From contig CALVLO010000162.1 of NCBI GenBank assembly GCA_944338265.1, positions 1-5,219 on the forward strand: 5,219 bases of DNA, in the 5' to 3' direction. Below the pieces are notes generated by a model. It was given only the letters and a program-made list of their open reading frames with translations. It did not search any database and had not been told where the DNA came from. This document shows, piece after piece, positions 1 through 5,219 of this stretch. Numbering within the stretch: the stretch's first letter is position 1; each line of letters begins with the position of its first letter. Source of the DNA: an uncultured Clostridia bacterium (GTDB taxonomy: Bacteria > Bacillota > Clostridia > Christensenellales > Borkfalkiaceae). The translations under genes were made by a program, and so were the position numbers.

Positions 1-974
1 TTCGGCTCGTCGGAGAGGTGATACAGCGCTCTTTCGGCAATGCCCCACTCTTTGAACTTAGCGTCCAGCGCGGGCAGAAACGCACGCAAAAACGCGCGGT
101 ACTGCGCACTGTCCGACGCAGTCTTATACCCGAAACAGCGCCGCATTCTGCCGTTTTTACGGATATAGACATCCGGGCACGCCTTGGCGCCCCACTGCGA
201 AAACAGGTGATTCACCTCGTAGTACCTGACGCCCGCGCGCTTTGCGAGATCGACGAACGTTTCTAGCGCGGAAAAATCAAAGCGGTACGCGCCGTCCTCT
301 TCCGTAACGCCCACGAGCTGCACGTTGGTGCGATGATGCCCCACCGCCGTATCGAGCGGCGGCGCGAAACAGGGCACAAACACCGTGTTGATGCCGTGTT
401 CCACCGCGGTGCGGATAAAATTCTCCACACGCGCGAAATAGCGGCTGCCGTTCACGGGAACGCCGTAGTAATTTGCAATGCAGTCGCAGTGCAGCCAATC
501 GGTCACGATGAGATCGCTCTCCGCGCTCTCCGCTCCCGTAACGGTGAGCGTGAACGACGCTTCGGCGAGCGTCTCGCCTGCCCACTCCACACGAAAGGTG
601 AGCGTATGCCTGCCCGCGCCGAGCACTTTGCAGTCGATCTCGACAAACACGGGGCAGGCAATGCCTGCGCGCAGGAAGACATCCGTAACGCCGAGCGGGC
701 GCAGGAGATCGGGATACAGCCCCGTGCCGCCCACGGTATAATCGTCCGCGCCGGAGAGCGTTGCGGTGACGGCGGGAATGAAGTCCTCCGCATACAGCGT
801 GACCGCGTCGGGGCGGGAGCAGCGGATAACGACGTCCCGCCGCATCTCCTCGGCGCGCAGAAAGAGCTGCAAGCTGTAGCGTTCATTCAAAAGCGCGCCG
901 CCGTGTTTCAGGCGGCGCACCTTCTTCGTCTGCGGAAAAATTTTAACAAGACTATCGGTACAGAAAAATTGCAT
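1..974 (-). CDS. GH123/DUF4091-type glycoside hydrolase, cytoplasmic, 3' end cut off by the window edge
   Basis: This frame is open from an ATG at 972-974 to the window edge, giving 324 codons with no stop. The first residues, MQFFCTDSLVKIFPQ, match the usual start of Firmicutes DUF4091 proteins. The N-terminal ~150 residues look like the beta-sandwich domain of the family, and from W160 (WLHCDC) the catalytic barrel begins, with GINTVFVPCFAPPLDTAVG (194-212) and NHLFSQWGAK (255-264). The last visible residues are HLSDEP (319-324). D322-E323 corresponds to the Asp-Glu pair that GH123 beta-N-acetylgalactosaminidases use for substrate-assisted catalysis. Family members are about 540-560 aa as recalled, so roughly 220 residues are missing. 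There is no signal peptide, so the enzyme should be cytoplasmic. It follows the hydrolase gene after 6 nt, in the same frame, with only a distant GGAAG (992-996, 17 nt upstream) as a possible ribosome site, so translational coupling is likely. The family call is firm; GalNAc specificity is an inference, since many DUF4091 members are untested. Confidence 0.85.
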   Translation of the reverse strand, partial: MQFFCTDSLVKIFPQTKKVRRLKHGGALLNERYSLQLFLRAEEMRRDVVIRCSRPDAVTLYAEDFIPAVTATLSGADDYTVGGTGLYPDLLRPLGVTDVFLRAGIACPVFVEIDCKVLGAGRHTLTFRVEWAGETLAEASFTLTVTGAESAESDLIVTDWLHCDCIANYYGVPVNGSRYFARVENFIRTAVEHGINTVFVPCFAPPLDTAVGHHRTNVQLVGVTEEDGAYRFDFSALETFVDLAKRAGVRYYEVNHLFSQWGAKACPDVYIRKNGRMRRCFGYKTASDSAQYRAFLRAFLPALDAKFKEWGIAERALYHLSDEP

Positions 975-980
975 ATGCGT

Positions 981-1817
981 TTACAGTTCTACTTCCAACC
1001 CGTCGTATGCGGGCATGACGCCGTGCGGCAGAAGCAGCTTTTCCAGCCGTTCCTGCGTGGGGTTGCCGTTGTGCGAGAAATGATTGGCAAAGAGCTTCGT
1101 CTTTTCATCGAGATTGCCGTTCTCCATGAGCCTTGCCTTCACGCGCACAACGCCGTCCACGCCCATGTGCGAGCCCTCGTCGGAGACGGGATTTTCCACC
1201 ATCGTGCAGTCGAGGCTGACCATATCGAAATAGATTTTCTGCTCTTTCAAATAGTCGAACACCTCTTCGTACAGCATGCCCGTATCGTTCCCGTAGAGGA
1301 TGTTCTTGCCGCCCTTGCGGATGACGAAGATATAGCAGTTCTCGTTGGGATCGTGCCGCACGGGCAGCGGGATGACGGTGTACGCCCCCGCCTGCACAGG
1401 TTGATATGCCTTCAACAGCCGATAGGTGTAGCCATCTTTGATCTTGCCGATCATCTTCTCATGCGCCCAGTCGTACACCTGTTTCACCGCCTCGTTGCCC
1501 CAAACGGTGACGAGCGGCTCGCGGATATTGTGCGCAAAGGCAAGCCCGCGCATCGTCGCATCCTCGGGGGCGAAATGATCGAGATGGGAGTGGGTGACGA
1601 AGATATACTTCACGCTGTCCATGCGCAGGCGGTACTGCATGGCGTGGATAAAGGTATCGGAGGGATAGTCGATAAGGAGATCCTCATCGATCATCGCCTG
1701 CGAACGGGTGCGCCAATCTTTGCCGCCCGACTTGCGCGCCGCCTCGCAATACGCGCAGCCGCAGTACATGGCGGGGAAACCTTCTGCCGCGCCCGTACCC
1801 AAAAACTTGAACTTCAT
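981..1817 (-). CDS. PhnP-like metallo-beta-lactamase-fold hydrolase
   Basis: This 278-aa cytoplasmic protein is an MBL-fold metal-dependent hydrolase of the PhnP type. It opens with FLGTGAAEGFP, then has a CxCxxC cluster (C19, C21, C24), the signature THSHLDH (H76, H78, D80, H81), H155 in VRHD, D178 in GNDTG, and H246-x-x-H249 in NHFSHNG. As recalled for E. coli PhnP, H76/H78/D80/H81, a downstream His, an Asp and a late His bind the two catalytic metals, while a CxCxxC plus a second late His bind a structural zinc; every one of these positions has a counterpart here. PhnP acts on phosphoribosyl cyclic phosphate, but no phosphonate (phn) genes are visible, and the neighbours are glycan genes. 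A sugar cyclic phosphate, phosphodiester or lactone is therefore a more likely substrate; this is inference. The ATG at 1815-1817 has a good GAGAGG site 7 nt upstream. The stop (TAA, 981-983) lies 6 nt before the next gene. Confidence 0.92.
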   Translation of the reverse strand: MKFKFLGTGAAEGFPAMYCGCAYCEAARKSGGKDWRTRSQAMIDEDLLIDYPSDTFIHAMQYRLRMDSVKYIFVTHSHLDHFAPEDATMRGLAFAHNIREPLVTVWGNEAVKQVYDWAHEKMIGKIKDGYTYRLLKAYQPVQAGAYTVIPLPVRHDPNENCYIFVIRKGGKNILYGNDTGMLYEEVFDYLKEQKIYFDMVSLDCTMVENPVSDEGSHMGVDGVVRVKARLMENGNLDEKTKLFANHFSHNGNPTQERLEKLLLPHGVMPAYDGLEVEL

Positions 1818-1824
1818 GTTGTTA

Positions 1825-1830
1825 CCTCTC
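1825..1830 (-). promoter_or_regulatory. Shine-Dalgarno site of the MBL hydrolase gene
   Basis: The minus strand reads GAGAGG, 7 nt before the ATG at 1817. It fixes that start and lies 5 nt beyond the base of the intercistronic hairpin, so the hairpin should not mask it. Confidence 0.8.
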
Positions 1831-1835
1831 TTTGT

Positions 1836-1863
1836 TTCCCGCGCGGCTTCCGCCGCGCGGGAA
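1836..1863 (-). other. Intercistronic stem-loop, 12-bp perfect stem with GNRA tetraloop
   Basis: TTCCCGCGCGGC pairs perfectly with GCCGCGCGGGAA around a four-base loop that reads GGAA on the transcribed (minus) strand, a GNRA-type tetraloop. Ten of the twelve pairs are G-C. It sits 11 nt after the lipoprotein stop codon and before the ribosome site of the hydrolase gene. The bases that follow it on the transcript are ACAAAGAGAGG, with no U run, so it is not a standard intrinsic terminator. More likely roles are protection of the 3' end of the lipoprotein mRNA after processing, or partial attenuation that lowers expression of the enzymes relative to the surface protein. Confidence 0.75.
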
Positions 1864-1874
1864 CGTTTGCTTCG

Positions 1875-4800
1875 TTATGCCTGCTGTTCGGAAACGCTGT
1901 CGAGATATACATACCCGACCTTATTCGTCTCGTCATAATTGGAAGGTTTTTCGTTGGTGAAATAGATATTTCCTATGCGCACTTCTTCGACCTGAGGGAA
2001 GTGTGCGCCCGTTTTTGTAAATCCGCAGGATATCAGATAGTTTCCTCCTCCCAACGAACCACTCACACCGCCGGTTGCATAGAACTGTTCAATCGGCATA
2101 TATACCGTGACCCAACGCATACTTTCAAGACCTTCTTGGTCAGAATTACTCGTACTCCCAATTGTACACTTTCCACCTGCGAAGTAACCGGAAATAATCG
2201 TGGACGCCGAATTTACAGTGACGTATTTCACCTCGACGGCAACGTAATCATACAACTCAAAAGCGTTATAGGCAGGATAGCGGCTGCCGATTACGAGTTG
2301 ATCCCAACCGTCTCCTGTGTTGCCCTTCCAGCTTAAATACGGAGCAGTTTCACCCTGCAAATCGGTCGTTTCAAGATTTACGGAACCCTTATTGTCCTTA
2401 GTCACGATCCCTTCCGTAGTTTCCGCCTCGGCAGGCGCGAAATAGCTGTAAGTCTCTTCCACTTCCGCTTCCGTCACGGGCACAAAGCCTTTGAGATGGA
2501 CTTCTTGAACGTTATCGAAATTCCCGTTCCCGCTCAGATTAAACCGAACTCGCATGAAATCTGTATCCTGACCGAGAACCGCGTCCGTCATTTTATCGAT
2601 CGGGATATAAACCGTGTACCATTGATTGCGCGGGATTTGCAAATTGCTATCCGCTGCTTGATCGGAGCCAACCTTAAACGTACCGTTCGCGCAAAAGTAA
2701 CCCGTTATGCCGCGTGTCCCGGTTGTTTGATAATAGATTTCCACCTTCAAATATGCAACGTTTTGATCTCTCAACGCCTGTTGTGTCGTGTTGAAATCGA
2801 TGAGGATATTCGGCCATGCGCTGGATGCAGAATTGACATTCGTCCAGCTGATATAGCGGTTCTCAGCGTCATCTGCCTGATATGTTACTTTTGTAGTTGC
2901 ATCATTCGTCTTAACATATTGAAGCACATCCGCGGAGCGCATATCGAGCAATGCGTCCGTGGTATTTTCTACCGATGCAATATTCACCGTAACCGTCTTG
3001 CTCAGCCCGCCGTCGCAAGTATACATGACGTAAATCGTGCCCGAACCCAACGCCGAGAGATCAATTTCGCCCTGTGCATCTTCCAACGTGGTGAGCGGCT
3101 CGCCGTTAAAGCCCTGCCGGAACATGACCGCGGTATCCGCCGTTGCAGAATCGTCGTTCGCAACGCTCGCGCTCGGAATGGAATACGTTTGCAATACCGT
3201 GCGGTCGATGACCTGTTCGGACTCTACTTCGATCACCTTGTCCTTGTCGTTATCCAAGGCAACGATCTCGCCAAGGCGGATCGCCTGCAAATTATCGAAG
3301 TTGATCGCATTATCGACGCCGAACTGTGCAGTAAAGAGAACATGCAGATCCGCAATATTTTCCATAAACAATGCGCGGTCAACGAGAATGCAATGCCATT
3401 CGTTCGCCGTGTAGACCTGCCGCACCGAATTGAAGAGCTGCGGTCTTACCGTACTGTCCGCATCCGCATCAAAGTAGACCCAGATCCCGAACTGATCATA
3501 ATCCGAATAGGCATCCTCCGCAAGATCGAGGTTGAGATAAAGGTTATTCCACCCCGTCCCATTATTTTTGACTTCAAGATAGGACCCCTGATAGACTGCA
3601 CCCGAGTCGCCCGCTTTTGCCGTGATCAGGGCGTCATCGTTGACGTGCATCGAGATCTTGCCGTTCGCCGTGGCGGGGCTGAACACAACATTGCCCGAAG
3701 CCTGCGCCGCAGAGATCGTGTACGAAACATCGATCGATTGGTTAGAAGCCTTATCATAGCTGAACGTTGCAGAAAGCGTTCCGCCCGTGAGCGGCGTAAA
3801 CGTGCTGCTGCTAATCGTCTCCGGCGTGCTGCCCTTCAAATTCTGCGTAAAGGTTGCCGAGGAGAACGTCGGCGTGATCGTCGTATCGATCAGCCCATCC
3901 ACCATCACCTGCGCGGAAGGGATTTCAAACACCTCCCCCGCGTGCCCGTAACGATCTTCCGGAATGGGCGGCACGAGCAATGTTTCGTGCGTCGTGATCT
4001 CCTCGTCGTTCACCGCCATGACCGACCCGATGCGGATCGCTTTCAAATTATCGAAATTGGCGTTGCCGTCCGAATTGAAGCGCAGCGAAAGGAAGGTACC
4101 GTTTACGTTCTCTACTAACGATTCGCGGTCTACAACGATGCGCTGCCATGTGTTCGCCGCATAATATCCGCGGTAGCCGTTTTTGTTGAACAGGCTGTTC
4201 CACACATTGCTGCCCTCGTCCGCTTCAAAATAGAGCCAAACACAAACTTTATCGTATTCGGCATAAGCGTCGTCATCCTGGCGGGGCGTGAGGAAAAAAT
4301 TCACCCAGCCGCTGCCGATCTGACTGCCGTCGATTTTCAAGTAATTTCCCTTATAGGCGGCACTTGCTGCTTCTTCCTGCGTGGGCGCACCGCTCTCCAC
4401 CTTTAATTTGGTAAGATCGATGGCGGTATCGCCCGTGTTCAGGCGGACTTCCACCTGCGCAGAGGGATCATAGACGTCGGGCGAGAACACTTCGCCCTCC
4501 AAAACGGGCTGATCGACCACAAAGGTACGCGTCACCGTTTTGCTCTGCCCGTTTGCCTTGGAAGCCGTCACTTCGATCTGATAGTTTCCGAGCGTATCGG
4601 GCGTAAAATAATACCTCCCCTCCCGCTCTGCAAGCCCCGTGACCTCCGTCTTGCTCTCGCCTTGTACAAGATACACCTTCACCGTGACCGTCGGCTGCGT
4701 GCCCGCAAGGTCGCTCACCGAAATATTCGGCAGGCAGTACTCGGCATTGATAACGCCGTTCTCGGGCTTGTTGATGGTGATCGTGGGCGCAGTGTTATCC

Positions 4801-5138
4801 GTCACGTTGAGCGTGACGACGCTCTTCTGCGTCTTCTCCTCCGAAAGCATCGCCGTATAGGTGATGGTGTACCCGCTTACGTCGCTTACGTCGAACTTGT
4901 TTTCGAACACGGGGACCGCGCCGCCATCCTGTGTAACGACCTGCGAACTCACGCGGTACGTCGTGCCGTCGTTGTCCTCGACCTGCGTTTTCAGCTCATA
5001 TACGGTGCCGAGCTCCGCCGTCTCCGTCGTTTCGGCGGGGAAGTCTTTGAGCGAAGTGCCCGATTTGCACGCCGCCAATCCGAAGCAGAGCGATGCCGCA
5101 AGTAAGAAACCTGCTATGGCAATGGTCTTTTTCTTCAT
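1875..5138 (-). CDS. Large modular surface lipoprotein with Ig-like spacers and four carbohydrate-binding-like modules
   Basis: This is a 1087-aa secreted lipoprotein with no family I can name for the whole chain. It starts with a lysine-rich signal peptide and a lipobox, GLAAC, with lipidated Cys24. Two Ig-like domains follow (about 33-113 and 115-209, joined at TDNTAPTI). Then come module A (217-373), an Ig-like spacer (402-476), module B (484-625), another Ig-like spacer (650-721), module C (727-885), module D (898-1060) and a short polar tail ending SEQQA. Modules A-C end in NFDN(L/V)-type strands and D in a degenerate version; they look like jelly-roll beta-sandwiches of the CBM or galactose-binding-like kind. 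No catalytic domain, transmembrane helix or LPxTG signal is visible, so it is probably anchored only by its lipid and serves in glycan binding or adhesion. The start is supported by AAGGGG 8 nt upstream. It lies 34 nt after the preceding gene. The start and lipoprotein status are firm; the binding role is inferred. Confidence 0.92.
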   Translation of the reverse strand: MKKKTIAIAGFLLAASLCFGLAACKSGTSLKDFPAETTETAELGTVYELKTQVEDNDGTTYRVSSQVVTQDGGAVPVFENKFDVSDVSGYTITYTAMLSEEKTQKSVVTLNVTDNTAPTITINKPENGVINAEYCLPNISVSDLAGTQPTVTVKVYLVQGESKTEVTGLAEREGRYYFTPDTLGNYQIEVTASKANGQSKTVTRTFVVDQPVLEGEVFSPDVYDPSAQVEVRLNTGDTAIDLTKLKVESGAPTQEEAASAAYKGNYLKIDGSQIGSGWVNFFLTPRQDDDAYAEYDKVCVWLYFEADEGSNVWNSLFNKNGYRGYYAANTWQRIVVDRESLVENVNGTFLSLRFNSDGNANFDNLKAIRIGSVMAVNDEEITTHETLLVPPIPEDRYGHAGEVFEIPSAQVMVDGLIDTTITPTFSSATFTQNLKGSTPETISSSTFTPLTGGTLSATFSYDKASNQSIDVSYTISAAQASGNVVFSPATANGKISMHVNDDALITAKAGDSGAVYQGSYLEVKNNGTGWNNLYLNLDLAEDAYSDYDQFGIWVYFDADADSTVRPQLFNSVRQVYTANEWHCILVDRALFMENIADLHVLFTAQFGVDNAINFDNLQAIRLGEIVALDNDKDKVIEVESEQVIDRTVLQTYSIPSASVANDDSATADTAVMFRQGFNGEPLTTLEDAQGEIDLSALGSGTIYVMYTCDGGLSKTVTVNIASVENTTDALLDMRSADVLQYVKTNDATTKVTYQADDAENRYISWTNVNSASSAWPNILIDFNTTQQALRDQNVAYLKVEIYYQTTGTRGITGYFCANGTFKVGSDQAADSNLQIPRNQWYTVYIPIDKMTDAVLGQDTDFMRVRFNLSGNGNFDNVQEVHLKGFVPVTEAEVEETYSYFAPAEAETTEGIVTKDNKGSVNLETTDLQGETAPYLSWKGNTGDGWDQLVIGSRYPAYNAFELYDYVAVEVKYVTVNSASTIISGYFAGGKCTIGSTSNSDQEGLESMRWVTVYMPIEQFYATGGVSGSLGGGNYLISCGFTKTGAHFPQVEEVRIGNIYFTNEKPSNYDETNKVGYVYLDSVSEQQA
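1959..2447 (-). repeat. Module D of the lipoprotein (fourth copy, C/D type)
   Basis: This encodes residues 898-1060. It parallels module C: YLSWKGNTGDGWDQLVI matches C's YISWTN...SSAWPNILI, ISGYFAGGKCTIGS matches ITGYFCANGTFKVGS, and RWVTVYMPIEQF matches QWYTVYIPIDKM. The closing strand is degenerate, HFPQVEEVRIGNI in place of NFDNVQEVHLKG, so the Asp-Asn pair seen in the other copies is lost. Confidence 0.72.
2484..2960 (-). repeat. Module C of the lipoprotein (third copy, C/D type)
   Basis: This encodes residues 727-885. Landmarks are YISWTN (762-767), AYLKVEIYYQT (795-805), ITGYFCANGTFKVGS, QWYTVYIPIDKM (839-850) and the closing GNFDNVQEVHLKG (872-884). It is closest to module D and is joined to it by only a short acidic linker without an Ig-like spacer, unlike the arrangement around A and B. 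Confidence 0.75.
3264..3689 (-). repeat. Module B of the lipoprotein (second copy, A/B type)
   Basis: This encodes residues 484-625. It aligns with module A almost without gaps over its last ~110 residues: YQGSYLEVKNNGTGW, DAYSDYDQFGIWVYFDAD, YTANEWHCILVDRALFMENI and INFDNLQAIRLG. The closing strand is conserved with module A at DNA level as well, sharing aaattatcgaa on the plus strand at 3289-3299. Confidence 0.8.
4020..4490 (-). repeat. Module A of the lipoprotein (first copy, A/B type)
   Basis: This encodes residues 217-373. Landmarks that match module B are YKGNYLKIDGSQIGSGW, DAYAEYDKVCVWLYFEAD (289-306), YAANTWQRIVVDRESLVENV (326-345) and NFDNLKAIRIG (361-371). The conserved Trp and Tyr residues are plausible sugar-stacking or core positions. 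The plus-strand 11-mer aaattatcgaa at 4045-4055 encodes the FDN part. Confidence 0.8.
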
Positions 5139-5146
5139 AATTTTTA

Positions 5147-5152
5147 CCCCTT
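5147..5152 (-). promoter_or_regulatory. Shine-Dalgarno site of the lipoprotein gene
   Basis: The minus strand reads AAGGGG, 8 nt before the ATG at 5138. It lies in a 34-nt gap too short for an independent promoter, which supports co-transcription with the upstream gene. Confidence 0.8.
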
Positions 5153-5172
5153 ATGTTTTATTCTCTCGCAAA

Positions 5173-5219
5173 TCAGTCTCTGATCTCAATGCGGAAATTA
5201 TCGAAGAAATACTCTTTTT
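5173..5219 (-). CDS. C-terminal end of an upstream protein with the same beta-sandwich closing motif (partial)
   Basis: Only the last 14 codons and a TGA stop (5173-5175) are in the window. The peptide is KEYFFDNFRIEIRD. The FFDNFRIEI stretch matches the closing strand of the lipoprotein modules (NFDNLKAIRIG, NFDNLQAIRLG, NFDNVQEVHLK), which is typical of the last strand of jelly-roll carbohydrate-binding or galactose-binding-like domains. The gene therefore probably encodes another extracellular glycan-active or glycan-binding protein of this locus, located 34 nt upstream of the lipoprotein gene. The rest of the protein is outside the window, so its overall function cannot be stated, and a 14-residue call remains open to doubt. 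Confidence 0.7.
   Translation of the reverse strand, partial: KEYFFDNFRIEIRD

Noticed and set aside
277..886. Two shorter minus-strand open frames (277-585 and 503-886)
   Set aside because: Both are out of frame with the GH123-like gene, which covers the same bases with a clear family match; their Arg/Ser/Cys-rich composition is that of a shadow frame.
1836..1863. Intrinsic terminator
   Set aside because: The stem is strong but no U tract follows it on the transcribed strand, and a ribosome site for the next gene comes 5 nt later, so I list it as an intercistronic stem-loop instead.
333..2336. A 667-codon open frame on the plus strand
   Set aside because: It runs antisense across the glycosidase, the hydrolase and part of the lipoprotein, crosses two real gene junctions, is rich in His, Arg and Ala in the way antisense frames of GC-rich genes are, and shows no recognisable domain or ribosome site.
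3289..4055. Short direct DNA repeats (aaattatcgaa) as a CRISPR or regulatory repeat
   Set aside because: The copies are ~750 bp apart, in frame, and encode the conserved FDN strand of two protein modules, so they reflect domain duplication.
2496..4118. A 540-codon open frame on the plus strand
   Set aside because: It lies wholly antisense to the lipoprotein, is Arg/Ile/Val-rich without any motif, and repeats short strings only because the lipoprotein modules beneath it are repeated.
1875..5138. Solute-binding protein of an ABC transporter
   Set aside because: The protein has a lipobox but is far too long, is built of Ig-like and repeated beta-sandwich modules, and lacks the two-lobed alpha/beta pattern of extracellular sugar-binding proteins.
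5139..5172. Separate promoter for the lipoprotein gene
   Set aside because: The gap is only 34 nt and holds the ribosome site; no -35/-10 pair with proper spacing fits.

Overview
The window carries one strand-coherent gene cluster, entirely on the minus strand, and reads from high to low coordinates. In transcription order it holds: the last 14 codons of an upstream gene; a very large surface lipoprotein (1087 aa); a PhnP-like metallo-beta-lactamase-fold hydrolase (278 aa); and the first 324 codons of a GH123/DUF4091-type glycoside hydrolase that runs off the low-coordinate edge. Gaps between genes are 34, 57 and 6 nt, and no internal promoter is evident, so the set looks like a segment of one operon. 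Nothing on the plus strand looks like a real gene. No gene-free stretch exceeds 60 nt.

The organism is most likely a Bacillota (Clostridia-type) gut or anaerobic bacterium. This is inferred from purine-rich Shine-Dalgarno sites, a classical lipobox (LAAC) on a protein with no C-terminal sorting signal, Ig-like plus carbohydrate-binding-like modular architecture, and close resemblance of the DUF4091 protein to Firmicutes versions recalled from memory. GC is roughly 55% overall: about 65% in sampled lines of the two enzyme genes and about 45-50% in the repeated modules of the lipoprotein.

Functionally this looks like part of a glycan capture and degradation locus. The lipoprotein would sit outside the membrane and carries four copies of a beta-sandwich-like module (two A/B-type, two C/D-type) separated by Ig-like spacers. 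The upstream gene ends with the same module signature (FFDN...R), so at least two consecutive genes encode proteins with this kind of module. The GH123-like enzyme has no signal peptide and should act in the cytoplasm on imported GalNAc-containing or related oligosaccharides. The MBL-fold enzyme has a complete zinc-ligand set and would hydrolyse a small phosphodiester- or lactone-like sugar derivative. The transporter and regulator expected for such a system are not in this window.

The most interesting items are the internally repeated, probably undescribed module of the lipoprotein, its recurrence at the end of the upstream gene, the pairing of a PhnP-like enzyme with a GH123-like enzyme, and a perfect 12-bp GNRA-capped hairpin between the lipoprotein and hydrolase genes.
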